A stretch of 64,000 bases of DNA from Rotaria sordida (Eukaryota; Rotifera; Eurotatoria; Philodinida; Philodinidae). The stretch lies in NCBI GenBank assembly GCA_905250125.1, contig CAJNOL010001357.1, positions 1-64,000 of the forward strand. Reading direction: 5' to 3'. The notes beneath the pieces are model-generated. The model made no database searches, was not told the DNA's origin, and saw only the letters and a program-made list of their open reading frames with translations. Each line of letters starts with the position of its first letter. The first letter of the stretch is position 1. Positions 25,801 to 38,100 of this stretch are shown here, piece after piece. Made by a program: the position numbers and the translations under genes.

Positions 25801-26416
25801 AGTTCCACCATTCAATGTTAGGGGAGTGATACCGGTACCACCACTAAACGATGGTTGTGGTATATTGATACCACCACTAAAAGATAGGTGTGGTATATTG
25901 ATACCACCACTGAAAGATTGTTGTGGGGGTGGTAATGGTGGTTGAATATGATGAAAAGTTGTTGGAGGTGATGGAATAAATGAAGACACAGATGTAACAG
26001 ATGGAGAAGGACCAGATGAAAGTATCCAAGATTGCTGTGGACGTGGTCGAGAAGGTACAAACATGAAGGATTGTTGTTGTTGTTGTTGTATTGGCAAATT
26101 GTTCGGATATGGTTGATGAAAATGATGAACCGGTGTAGTATACATTAGAGATGGAGGTTGTACTATTTGTTGTTGTTGTTGCTGTTGAGGAAAATGTACC
26201 ATATGTCGATTGACAGGTTGTACATTATTAAAATGATCGACTACAATATGAATCAAAAATATTTCATTTGCTATTCAACAGAAAAAATAACATAGTTTAA
26301 AGTAATTTAAGTTTTCAAAGAAAATTGTTGTTATTTGATTAATAATAAAAAGTTAAAATGTTTTAGTAAAAATAAAAAATAAAAAACTTACATCGATCAC
26401 CACGAAATGGTATCAT
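22882..26416 (-). CDS. YLPM1: YLP-motif-containing protein 1-like P-loop nuclear protein
   Basis: Eleven exons on the minus strand: 26416-26392, 26240-25648, 24911-24573, 24512-24437, 24357-24323, 24274-24149, 24079-23819, 23758-23675, 23628-23560, 23411-23366, 23235-23038, then the terminal exon 22976-22882. Phases agree and give 648 residues. The N-terminal ~310 residues are Pro/Gln/Ser-rich and disordered, with seven degenerate SFSGGTGIPQP repeats. The C-terminal half matches the YLPM1 (ZAP3) nucleotide-kinase-like domain: Walker A FLRGLPGSGKSYVADLIK, then ILSIDNYFLTE, MEYEYDPQMEETYR, FYPFLIIDQNN, VYFVELNND, and LRYEILDIRSLLQSDAI. The tail has KSKWEAMMETNP, a PP1-docking KKKVRWADIEE and IGFVVGQTEQDW. 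Vertebrate YLPM1 is nuclear, binds PP1 and is implicated in telomerase regulation; it is over three times longer because of its N-terminal region. An intron splits the Walker A glycine. Confidence 0.92.
25003..25625. repeat. Fold-back element in a YLPM1 intron
   Basis: The left arm (~25010-25225) and right arm (~25405-25620) are diverged reverse complements around a centre near 25315. Shared blocks include GGTTAATTGCTTTT/GATTAATTGCTTTT, GATTCAAATGAG/GACTCAAATGAG and TTTTTAAATGAATGCC, then CTTCTCAGGAACA. The right arm ends about 23 bp from the splice donor at 25647. No ORF and no confident target duplication. Confidence 0.75.
25695..25925 (-). repeat. In-frame tandem repeat encoding SFSGGTGIPQP-like units
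   Basis: About seven degenerate ~33-bp units (CCACCACTRAAWGATGG on the plus strand) encode variants of SFSGG(I/T)(N/G)IPQP in the YLPM1-like protein. Unit divergence suggests old duplications. It lies in the disordered N-terminal half. Confidence 0.8.
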
Positions 26417-27068
26417 TCTAATGAATACTCATTAAACATCTAGAAACAAACAAACATTTTATATATTTCAAATAACAACAGTTATTAAACACAAGGATTT
26501 TTTTCGTGTTACGTCAGTCATTTCATTTCTTTTTAAAAATTTATTGATTTCTTTTTTGCAAATGATTTATAATAACGTCCTATGAAAATTTTTGTTAATA
26601 ACCATTACATGAAGTTTTCTTTTTGTAATATGTTATTACTCTTCTAATTGTGGTGTTTTACTTCACAGTTTGATATAAAATAAAGAAACATTTGAAGTAA
26701 ATAATACTTTTTGTTTGTTACTATACTTCGTAGATCACAACTTTGCAATATATTTCATTATGTTATACACTAGAATCAATTTTTCATTGAAATTTTTCAT
26801 CAATATCTAAATAAACAAAAGAGAAAATTTGATCTAAAACTATATATAGGAAACACCAACTAGATCATTTTACTATACATCCTATCGAATACTTTCATTC
26901 ACAATAAAAAAAAACAAATTTCTTTGATCGACTAATTATTTTCGATGGAAAAAAAATTTCTAATGGGCATCATCAAGATTAGTTCAATTCCCGCAGTTGA
27001 AAACAATATTTAATGTTCTTGATAAATTTATTAACGCGCCAATCAGTTTACAAAGAAAAAAAAACTAG
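26417..27068. promoter_or_regulatory. Upstream region of the YLPM1-like gene
   Basis: 650 bp between the YLPM1 start (minus) and a candidate small plus-strand gene. It is AT-rich, contains no recognisable gene or array, and by position should hold the YLPM1 promoter. No core element can be singled out. Confidence 0.3.
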
Positions 27069-27329
27069 ATGTCAACAAACACTTGTTCAAGTACATCAAC
27101 AACAGATCTCTATCAACGTCATATAATTTGTTCAGATTCATATTCTCAAACAATGACGAATGAACATAATGATGATGATTATGCAAATTATGAAGAAACT
27201 TTTCTTCAAAAACCTTCAATATTGATTCATAAAAATAATATTAAAAAATCTGACCAAACAGTATTATGTCGAATAAATCGGTATTCAATTGGTTGTTGGA
27301 CAAAACCAGCTTATTTACTTACCAATTGA
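27069..27329 (+). CDS. Small hypothetical protein
   Basis: An 86-codon frame, with A/T-ending codons (ACA, TCA, GAT, CAA) like the real genes and unlike the Phe/Tyr-rich chance ORFs nearby. The protein is polar: a Ser/Thr-rich start, an acidic centre (EHNDDDYANYEETF) and a Cys-containing end (CRINRYSIGCWTKPAYLL). There is no membrane segment or known domain. It could be a single-exon gene, or one exon of a gene whose other exons I cannot see. Confidence 0.4.
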   Translation: MSTNTCSSTSTTDLYQRHIICSDSYSQTMTNEHNDDDYANYEETFLQKPSILIHKNNIKKSDQTVLCRINRYSIGCWTKPAYLLTN

Positions 27330-29044
27330 TGAATGAATTTTATTGAAAATCAAAAAATTCCATTTGTCTCATAGACATATCTAACTATTAACTGTTCTTT
27401 TGTTCAAATAATAAAATACATAGTAAAGAAAAAATTTTCAACAAACCTTTTCACGCAAATTGATTCATATATAATTCTTTTCTTTAAAATATTTTAATAT
27501 TAAAAAAAAAAATACTCGCTCTTTTCAATTTCTATTTGATCAATATTGATTTAGACACATAGAAAAGTATCAAATATCTATTTGTATATTGACACTTAAG
27601 GTGTCTGTCTAATTCGAATGAGGTTCAGACTAAAAAAAAGTCAATAGAAAGATTCTAAGTGCATAATTTTCATCATCAAATTGTTACTATAGCGATTCAG
27701 CTGAAAAAAAAAATACAAAAATCAGCTAATATCACTCCATTTGTTTTTGCTCAAAAGCACATTATAAAAGAAGGGTCTTGAATAATTTCGTTAATGCATA
27801 AGTAAATATTAGTCAAGTCGCAGTAATGTGAAAGTCTTACTTTGGCGGTTTTTTATTGCGGTTAAATAGAGTGCATCGAGTTAGTACTAAAAATATTGTT
27901 TTTGACATATTCAAGCAATGTTTTTGTAATGAAACTTAGGAGAGCCTAGAAAAACTAAAATACACAAAAAACTTCAAGCTTCGGAAACCTCTATATTTAT
28001 CCAAATTGTTATTTGATTTTACTCGTCGTATAATTAAGATTAAAGTAGAAAACCAATTTTTTCGAGACGATTCCAAAACACAATAAATACGTGTTCGTAT
28101 TCACAGATTTTGACAATCAGAACATTAGTTCTAAATGAAACGAACATCATATTCAGAATTAGCAGATTTTTTTGCATCGACTAGTATACTCAATATTTAA
28201 AACTAAATTTCGACCTGAGGGAGAAACTACAGGCTAGATTATTCGAAAATAACAGTGACGGCATATAAGAACCGAAATTAGACAAAAATTAGTTTTAAGT
28301 ATAGAATACACTATTCAATGCAAATTTTTCTCCTGATTGTGAAAATGATATTCGCTTCATTTGGCACTAAAGTTCTGACGATCAAAGTCTCTGAAAGAAT
28401 CATGCATAGTTTGTTTCCTAATCATATGATGAGTAAAACGAAAAGAAAAAGAATTTCGAATAAATATTGAGACTTGATGCTACTGGCACATTCCGATGTT
28501 TATAGGCTTTTCTGATTTTGTTAAGTCTCGCTACAAAAAAATAATTCCCATATGTCAAAAATAACATATTTAGAGTTCATTCGATGAGTTCTATCTAGCC
28601 AACATTGACAATAAAAACTGCTCAAAAAAGATGTTTGCTCAAATTTCGAATTGTCAACACCTTACCAAAATTTTACTTTTCACAAAATAGAAAACTTACG
28701 ATTATCTTTTTCTTTTATCGTCGATATTCAAATTGACCAACACATCGAATAATATCCAATGAAAAAAAACTAAACATAGTATTTCAAAATGAATCTTTCT
28801 TTTTTTTTTTTAATTTCAATTCAACTTACAACAACTGATGCTAATGATGTAATCTTTTTGACTTTCGATGACATCTGCAAACATGATTCATTAAACATAA
28901 TATTCTATTATTCATTCTCTAGTAATACTACTGTCGTGCTTTTTTTTTTTTATAAAATAAAACAATTATGCATACACACACAAATGTAGGAATGATTAAT
29001 TCTATCAAACAAGAAAACAAAAAAACCTTCTAAACTGTTTATTC
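27330..29044. other. Intergenic, no gene recognised
   Basis: 1.7 kb of AT-rich sequence. The segment ~27600-28700 has a slightly more even base composition and no coding style, which could mark an old insertion. No terminal repeats or arrays were confirmed. Confidence 0.4.
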
Positions 29045-31884
29045 TTAACGAACATCAATCTGTGAAATAATACTAGCATTATTATCTGCACCATTCGTTG
29101 TTTTTCGTAAACGTCTTAAACGTTCTTGAAATAATGTATTCATATGATAACGAAGTGCTGTACTACGACGGCGAAGATCATTTTCACATATATCATGATT
29201 TGAACCAAGATGTTGAGCATCTTCTAATGACATTTTTGTTAATTCTAATTGTGTACCTGATTCAGTACGTAAATCAAGACTTTTAGCTGATTTATCCAAA
29301 GGTGCAACACGAGCTGTATTAAAACCAGCTAAGCAATGCTAAAAAATAAATAATTATTTAATACAAGGGGAAACAAACTGATTTCTAGTTTAGAAATCAA
29401 CTGGAAATCACTGGAAATCACTGGAAATCACTGGAAATCACTAGAAATCACTGGAAATCACTGGAAATCGCTAGAAATCACTGGAAATCTCTGGAAATCA
29501 CTAGAAATCACTGGAAATCACTAGAAATCACTGGAAATCTCTGGAAATCACTAGAAATCACTGGAAATCGCAAGATGATTTTCTGGTGATTTCTAGTGGT
29601 TTCTAGTGATTTCTGATGATTTCTGGTGATTTCTAGTGATTTCTGGTGATTTCTAGTGATTTCTGATGATTTCTGGTGATTTCCAGTGATTTCTTTGATT
29701 TCTCTGATTTTCAGTGATTTCTAGTGATTTCCAGTGATTTCCAATGATTCCTATGATTTCTGACGATTTCTGTTATTACAAACCAGTTTTTTTGACCCTT
29801 CCGAGAAATCACCAGAAATCACTAGAAATCACCAGAAATCACTGGAAATCACTAGAAATCACCAGAAATCACTGGAAATCACTAGAAATCAGAAATCAGT
29901 TTGTTCCCCCTTGATTTAATAGAAAAAAAAAAAAGCAAAATTTATATTATTACATTAGCAAGAGCAACACTATCAGTTGATAAATCTGACAGATTAGCAC
30001 GTTTTCGTGGTTGGAATTGATATGTATTTGAATTTACACGATATTTTGGAATGCTAACACTATTAAAAAGAATTTTGTTTTTTGAATTCAGTCAAAATTT
30101 TTTGATAATCATTACCGTGCATATTGTGGTTCATATGCATTAGGTTCTTTACGTAATGATGAACAAACTGGACAACGACTTTGTCCATTAATATCGGGAT
30201 TTGTTGGAACAGTAAAAAGACGATCATTAATAGTAAAACTATGTATACCTATAAAGAATAAATAAATATATATACGAATGAAATCATTTTGTTAGCGACA
30301 TAACTTTACAAAAGTAAAATGCGTGTATCTCTGAATAATGAATTTTTCTAGAGTAAGAATTTTTTGTATGTTAAGTTACTCTGAAAAAGTCAGCGACAGA
30401 GACTTTTGTTCGAAGAAGTTATCAGTGAAAAACTAGCATTAGCAACAAAGACACAAAAAACAAGGATATTGCCATCTACTTCATGCATTTGAATTTAAAA
30501 AGCCTCCGAATTGAAACAGGAGTTTTTTGAAAAATAAATAGTATATTCTGTAGGCAATTCTTAAGGCTGCAAAACGTCTATCCAAAGTTTTTTCTGAGTA
30601 TGCTGATAGAGCTAATATTTTTATATATGTCTAAACTAATAGAACTTATTTAGAAAAATAATCCTTGTCAAGAATCAAAGTCAAATGAAAGGGATATATG
30701 GTCCATATATATCCCATCACTGAATTTTTATATTTACAATTATGAGCATGTTGATAACCATCTGGTGGTACAAGTTCGAGTTCTTTTGAAAAATCTGTTA
30801 AATCAGCTTCACTAAATTATTCAAAAAAAAATTAATTAATTGATTAATGAAATGTTTTTTTGTTTTTGTTCTATACTTTGATATTGTATAAGATGTCGAT
30901 TGATCTAAATTATTCTTTCGAAATGATACTAATTCATCTAAATATGAATCCGATAAAGAATTTTCATTATTTAATAATAATGATTTTTCATTATCAAGTA
31001 ATCCAGCAACAAAATCATAACCAAGTAAAACTTTTTGACGATTATGAAATGATGTTTGTTGTTGATGTTTTTTCGGTGATATACTTCTATTTTTTCGTTG
31101 TTGTTTTAATGACATATTTTGTCGTTCATGAATACGTTTCTATTTTTTTTTGAAAGAAGACAAAAAATAAAATTACATTAAATCATTCTTATAAAACATA
31201 CTTTGATTTGCTCAATATTATCTGTTGTCCAAACTTGTTGGTTATTAGTTGGTGTTCGTAATGTATTATAATAAACATCTCTATCATTACCTTCATCAAA
31301 TAATGAACGCCAATGTTTAAGCTATATGAAGTAGAAAAATGATTAGAAAAAAAAATTAAATTAAAAAAAATTAACCTCATTCCAAGGTTCATTTATTTTT
31401 TGTACAGTTTCTTTAGATTCATTTTTTTCTTCTTCTTCTTCTTCTTCGTTATCATCTTCATCATCGGTATTATATGAATAATTAAGTCCTTTTCGTCGTT
31501 GATTTTGAACATTTTTTAAATATTGATCAATATCAATACGAGAGATATTATCCGGAATATTAACAACGAATGGTTCAAGTGAACTTTTTTCATCATTAAT
31601 AATTTCTTGTTTTTTTAATATCGAACGTGGTTTCAATTGGTCAGTCGATGTCTATAATTAAATTGTAAGAAATAAATATTACAATGGATTCAAAAAACTC
31701 TCTGTACCCTCATATAAGATTGATCATCATCATCATCAAGAAATGACACGCTTTTGCTTTTTTTCAATGTACCTATTGGATCATTTGTTATTGTTTTTAA
31801 TTGATTTGAAATTATTTCTTGTCGAACTTTAAGACGATCAATTAAAGATCGAGATTGTTCGGCAAGACTTTCGTTACTTGCCAT
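29045..31884 (-). CDS. MIIP: Migration and invasion-inhibitory protein-like
   Basis: Eight exons on the minus strand: 31884-31708, 31651-31376, 31321-31202, 31139-30877, 30811-30738, 30248-30116, 30059-29954, 29338-29045; phases agree, 480 residues. Landmarks follow vertebrate MIIP in order: PRSILKKQ near residue 70, LLGYDFVAGLLD near 235, a Cys-bearing segment with DRLFTVPTNPD and CPVC near 325, ARVSIPKYRV near 355, and SVALANHCLAGFN near 380. A paired-Cys arrangement (HNC...CPVC) is conserved. Near residue 45 KKSKSVSFLDDDDD has the form of a PP1-docking motif. Human MIIP binds IGFBP2 and restrains cell migration and mitotic progression; whether this function extends to this animal is unknown. 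The last intron holds a hAT-like element. The start codon is 315 bp from that of the divergent MICAL gene. Confidence 0.88.
29364..29913. mobile_element. hAT-like MITE made of mirrored GGAAATCACT decamer arrays
   Basis: The element is 550 bp, flanked by a perfect 8-bp duplication ATTTAATA (29356-29363 and 29914-29921). The left end CAAGGGGAAACAAACTG and the reverse complement of the right end, CAAGGGGGAACAAACTG, are terminal inverted repeats. An 8-bp duplication with short TIRs is characteristic of hAT transposons. The interior is almost wholly 10-bp units: GGAAATCACT or AGAAATCACT forward from ~29390 to 29570, the reverse-complement register (AGTGATTTCT) from ~29582 to 29770, then forward again from ~29805 to 29895. 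There is no coding capacity. It lies in the last intron of the MIIP-like gene. Confidence 0.9.
30249..30737 (-). other. Long MIIP intron, content unassigned
   Basis: 489 bp against the usual ~60. Donor and acceptor join in phase. The interior is non-coding and probably contains an old insertion, but no inverted ends were recognised. Confidence 0.4.
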
Positions 31885-32199
31885 CTTTTTGAACTATTCT
31901 AGATATACAAAAAAAAAAAGGAAAAGAAAAAGAAAAAGGCAGAACGGAACAAATAATAAATAAACACTAGTGATCTATATTAACCAATCAACTAACAAAA
32001 TAATAGATGTCTATACATATATTTTCTTTGATTGGTTCAAGAGTAAATATAAATCAATCTCTATTACTATTATTCTATCGTCTACTATAATCATTTAGTT
32101 AAAAAGAAGAAGAAAACAATCAATTTAGTTTCAATTGATGCTTTTTTATTTTGATTATCTTGTATTGTTGATGTATTATTATTATTATTGTTCTTTATC
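31885..32199. promoter_or_regulatory. Shared upstream region of divergent MIIP and MICAL genes
   Basis: Only 315 bp separates the two start codons, so promoters and 5' leaders of both genes must lie here or in unseen leader exons. The sequence is purine-rich on the MIIP side (AAAAAAGG AAAAGAAAAAG) and T-rich on the MICAL side. No TATA box or initiator can be assigned. Confidence 0.45.
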
Positions 32200-35100
32200 A
32201 TGCCAACTGATATAACAAATACATCTGATGAATTATTTGAAATATTTGTAAATGCTCAAACATTTAAAACAATACTTCATTCATTTGATGATTTATGTCA
32301 ATCAATTCGTATTGATAGAAAAATAATTGGTTATGGAAAACGATCATTATATAAAGTTTTAACAAGTAAATTAACATCATGGAAATCAAAAAGTCTTTGG
32401 ACTAAAATAGATAAACGTGGTTCACAAAAAGAATATGAAAATGGAAATGCTTGTGCTGATATGAAGGTAAAGAATACCTATAAAAATCATGATAATAAAT
32501 ATTTTTATTAACATATTTTGAACAAAATAACAAAAATCATCTAAATTATTTTCATATCTAGATCTTCTATTAAAGAATATTATGTAAGCGTGCGTGAACG
32601 CTTTCATTTATATCTATTTATTTTTTTAAAGAGTTTTTCGTTTTTTTAAACTTTTGCATGAACTTTTGTTTACCGCGCAGTGACAGCAACAATAAATAAA
32701 CCAATAAATCCTTGCTTAAAAAAAGAATTTTTTTTCGATCCTGGATGCATGTAAACAGCTTTTTTTTCTTAGCATGGTGAATTTCCATTTTCCTTTTCTT
32801 TTTGTTTCTTATTACAATTACCGTTCATCATTTTGTACCAACCATCAATCACTACCAGTTCTATAATCTCTTTCTTTGGCTATCGTTGTATATAATATAT
32901 ATAAACATCGACACTTGTGTATGGTGTAAGATTACATTTCGTGTATATGACTATGTATATATTCTCAGTAAAGGCAATGCAAGACAGAGACAAAAGATAA
33001 TTGGAAAGAACGAGAGGTATTATATATACATATATATATATACTTCAGTATAAGAGTAAGTGAATAGTAAAAAAAGAAAGAGATCATTGACAATGTATGA
33101 ATAAACAAAGAACATATAATAATTGTCCATTGAATTGTTTAATAGAAAAAAGAAAATGTATACTTGTTCGAAAGACATAACAAAAACCAGAATGTTTTGT
33201 TATAATATTAACTTTCTTGGCTTCCATAAAACAATAAATAAAATAAACTTTTAATGAAAAATACTTTAGAAAGAAGAAAAAAAAAGAAACTACATGTAAA
33301 TTAAAGGATGAGATTATATAAGGTTTCTTTTTCTTTTCTATCTACAAAAGAGAAACCATTTTGGTTTGTTTTTAGGTATGTATTGTGGGTGCTGGTCCTG
33401 TTGGCCTTCGTTTAGCAATTGAATGTGCATTATTAGGTGCACGATGTATAGTTGTTGAAAAACGAGACAGGTTTCATATGTTATATTTATTTTTGCATTT
33501 TAATACTGAATATATTTATATTCAGATTTTCTCGTCACAATGTTCTTCATTTATGGCCTTATATAATTACTGATTTAAGAAATTTAGGTGCTAAAGTTTT
33601 CTATGGTAAATTTGCTACAGGACAAATTGAACATATAAGTTCGTAGATAAACTATTTATAGAAATCTTATATATATTAATTCTTAATTGTTTATACATAT
33701 CTTATATAGGTATTCGACAATTACAGTGTATTCTATTAAAAATTGCACTTGTACTTGGTGTTGAAATCTATCCAAATGTTACATTTATTGATGTTATTGA
33801 ACCAATATCAACTCAACAAGGTAAGTAATTATTTGATATTTTAGATGATTGTAAATATCATTTTTATTTGAAAAGCATGGCGAGCTCATTTTAAACCTGA
33901 AGCTCATCCAATAGTATCAACATATGAATTTAGTGTTTTAATTGGTGCTGATGGTCGTCGTAATTCATTACAAGGTTTTCAACATAAAGAATTTCGTGGT
34001 AAATTAGCTATTGGTATAACATGTAATTTTATCAATCATCATACTCGTGAAGAACAAAATTTTGAAGGTTTGAACTTTTTATTTATATTTAAAGAATAAT
34101 GTTTTTGTTTTTTCATTTAGAAATTAGTGGTGTAGCAAAAATTTATAATCCACAATTTTTTAGTGAACTTCAACAACAAACATCAATTGATCTTGAAAAT
34201 ATTGTTTATTATAAAAATGATACACATTATTTTGTTATGACAGCTAAAAAACAATCATTACTTGATAAAGGTGTTATACTTCAAGATTATCCTGATGCTG
34301 CTAGATTATTAGCAAGAGATAATGTTAATTCTACACAATTATGTAAATTTGCTTGTGAAGCTGCACAATTTGCAACAAAATGTTCAACACAATTCGCATT
34401 TGAATTTGCCGTAAGATTGTTTTATCAATTAATCATATAACTCAGACATCGCTGAACATACATATATATGTATAACGAGGAGGAGGCGGTGTCTAAATGA
34501 ATGATTAAGTTTTGAATTTCGTATTTTTTTTTATTATGGAATATGTTTTATTGAAAAATATTCTACAACTTTCAAAAAACAACAAAAGAAACGAAAAATC
34601 TTATTTTATCTACGCCGCTTTTGTTTTCAATGTAGACGAAATTCTATTCGATCATTTTTTTTTATGACTGTGTACACCATAAAGTCCTTGTCTTTTATTC
34701 AATATTATTGTTAAGAATAATTCGATGTCCCTCTGTGATTGCTTATGCAGTTCTTTTCATACATTGCTATTGATTCTATATGTGTACGTAACATTGCGCT
34801 ACTTTGTTGATAAGTCAAATTATTACTAAGCAACCATCTTACATTAGATTGTGTGCACGTAAAAGAATAACACATTTATGTGACAAGCTTTTATCACGTT
34901 TAGATATGATCGAAGAGAGATTAGACAATTTTAAGAACGATGTAATCATGTTATTATTATTCTTTCTGGATACTTAGTTTTTTTTTTTCGGTGGTCTATG
35001 TCACGACATTCATCTGTTTCCTGTCAATTTACAGCACAGACACGTTCATTTTGATGATTAAATAGTACATCTAATAACAAGTAGTTTTTGTTAGTGAATG

Positions 35101-38100
35101 AAACACTACAAAAATCTATTTTAATGCTTTTTTTTTATAGTTAATATGCAAATGAGATTTTTCTTTGTCTTTTATTTTCATCATTCAACTTTCATTGATT
35201 TGTAATATGATAAACACGTAAATGAATATTGTTCTTAACTATGCAATCTATCCTTATTTTATAAACATCAAATGATCTAGTTGATTGTCTCCGTACATCG
35301 ACGATCATTGTAAACTAATGGTTGTCTCATTTTTATGTATAAAATTTCTTGTTTGTACAAGTTTAGATTTACTAATAGATTTGTTTTAAAATCGACTTTC
35401 GTCCATGTTTGGTAACTGTTTGTCAATGCACAGAGATAGCATGTCGTTATCAACCACTTTACATAACCGCTTTCTCAATTTTTTCAGATTGCATATCTTT
35501 TTATCAACTAAAAGCACTTGTAGAAACTATGACATACTATTTTATATAGCTCATATATGCCTTTAACATATAACACAAGGATGAGTGGAGGAAGACAATT
35601 GGGAATGTATATTGATTGGCTTATAATCAGTCATTGATTAAAGCCCTCGACATGACTCTTGAATTAATGAAATAAGAAAAAGAATTGTTTGTATATACAA
35701 AAAAAAAATGATCGTATTCGAAGCATAAAATAATAATCGAATAGAATTTCGTCTATTCTGAAAACAAAAGCTGTCTACATAAAATAAGATGTTTCGTTTT
35801 TGAAAAGTATAGAACTTTCCAGACTGTATCTTGTAATTTATTTTGTTTTTTTTTTGATAATACATATTCGATGAAAAACAAGATGTAATGCAAAACTGAA
35901 CATTGATTTAGGCATGAACCATTCTGTTTCTCAATAGTGATGATTTATTGTAAGAGAAAATGACAATTTGGATTTTGTAAACTATCAGCAAATTGTCTAA
36001 AAGATTTTCAAATTCTAATTATATCTTTTTCAAGTAATTTTTCTTTTGTATTGTTGAGACTTTGAAGAACAAATCTATGTATAAAAATTCATTGAATGCT
36101 ATGTATACTAAAAAGAACTTAGTATTCGATTAATATGTGAATAATTATTTAAATATATCAAATAGAATGATCTGTATGAAAGAATGAAGTTGTGTAAAAT
36201 ATTTTTACAAAGAAGTCTATTCAGATTTTACATGTGAAGATATTTCTATTGTGGACTGTAAGCATTTTTTTTCGATCTCATTCTCAGTAGGTAACATTTT
36301 CAATGTGAACAGTCATCTAATTTCATAGGATCTTTTTAGTATTGTTTCAATACTGGGAATCAGAATTTCGGAATACAAAAATTTAAAGAAAAAACGTCGC
36401 GCACAATAAAATCGAGTTTTTAAGTCGAAAGTGAACATTTCTCTTTTGAATTTTTCTTTTTCAAGAATTTTCAGTCTCCATATTTTTTCCTTTTCTAATT
36501 GACGAGAGACATTGACTTACTGTGATATACCTTCAAGAAAGAAGATGCAATACACTTTAGTCGCTATAATAATGATTTTAAAAGAAAAAAAGCACAAATC
36601 TTTCAAAAATAGACATTTTGAAAAAGCTCCCTCGAGTATTCACTATAGAGAGAGATTATACTATACCGAGTGTGACAAAAGTTTTGCGACATTTCATAAG
36701 AATCAATTTATTTCAAGAAAAAACAAAGTAATAAAATAACAATAATATATTTCAGAAGCTACAATAGAGTACTAATAGAATTAATTATATTGATCTATAA
36801 TCAGTTCACCATCATGTTTTTCCACTGAAGACACTCTTCGAAGGAATGTACTATCAATTATTACCCGTACATTAGTAATATCAACTTTCTTCATTGCTTT
36901 CTCGACAAATCGTCGATTGTTTTTGACTTTATAATATTCCACATGGTTTGAGATGTTATCCCATATAGAATAATCTAATGGATTAAGTTCTGGAGAATTT
37001 GATGGCCGTCTTTCTTTTGGAATGAAGAATTTGAAGTTCTTTTTTGCGCCATCCTTGAGCTTTTTGATCGGTATCAGAGTTAGTTTCGTCCTGCTGGAAG
37101 CCTCAATTTTGGTGTTCAAATAATCGATCACCTCCCCCCCCCCCTTTTATAAAATGGTAACCATTGATCATAATAACTTTTGCCATTCAGCCGTTCTGCT
37201 TTTTGAAAAAAATATGGACGTGTAAGTCCATGCCATGTAGCAACCATGATGCACACTGGATATTTTTTCATTTCATGTAGCCCATTGCATTCATTGGCAT
37301 CAGATCGGTTATCGACTCAAACAACGTTATTTTTTAGATTAAAATAACCGTTTCTTATAAATATTTTTTTCACCAATGAGCATCATTCTTTTCAATTTAT
37401 CACAGCTCATGTTCTTCTTCAGGATCCCAAAAAAGTCAAATTTGTCGATTTTGTAATTTATAGCTCGTTAGATAGAGCAAAGTGTTTACTTTCGAATGCA
37501 CTATAGTTTATTGATTTTATAATGAGATTTAAGAAAATTACATAGGCTTTTCTGAACCTTTTACAGAAGAAAATAACGTTTTTTCTAAAAACTTTTGGTT
37601 TTTTCTCAAAATAGAGTTTTTGATTTTGACATTTACGTACGTCCCAGATTTCTCCGCTATTTTAAATGCTAGAAAGCTGAGCTTCGTGTCAAAATGAAGA
37701 CAAAAATTAGCTCTAAAACTTAACAGAGCCAGATTTTTCGATTTCTCCATTAATGTCTATAAAAAAACTAACTGTTCTGGGCCTATACCTCTTGGGTTTT
37801 CCATATTCCATTAGAGGAGTTTTCTAAAAACACAAGCTCAGAGAAAATTGAAAAATCAAGCCCTGCTAAGTTGTAGTACCCTATTTTAGCTACATTTTAA
37901 AATCAGCTCGAACTTTCTAGCATTTGAAATGGCGAAGAAATTTGGTACGCACGAAAACCTAAATTTTGATCCATAATCTTAAGCTAACTCTTCGTAGACT
38001 CAATGTATCGAGCTGAAATTTTTTACTGTAAGGTGTTTAGCTCGAGATACTTCTCCACTGGAAATTTCATCAAGATTGGATGCTAAACAAAAAAAAATTC

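Noticed and set aside
29364..29913. CRISPR-like array
   Set aside because: Units are contiguous decamers without unique spacers, in eukaryotic DNA, inside an element with TSDs.
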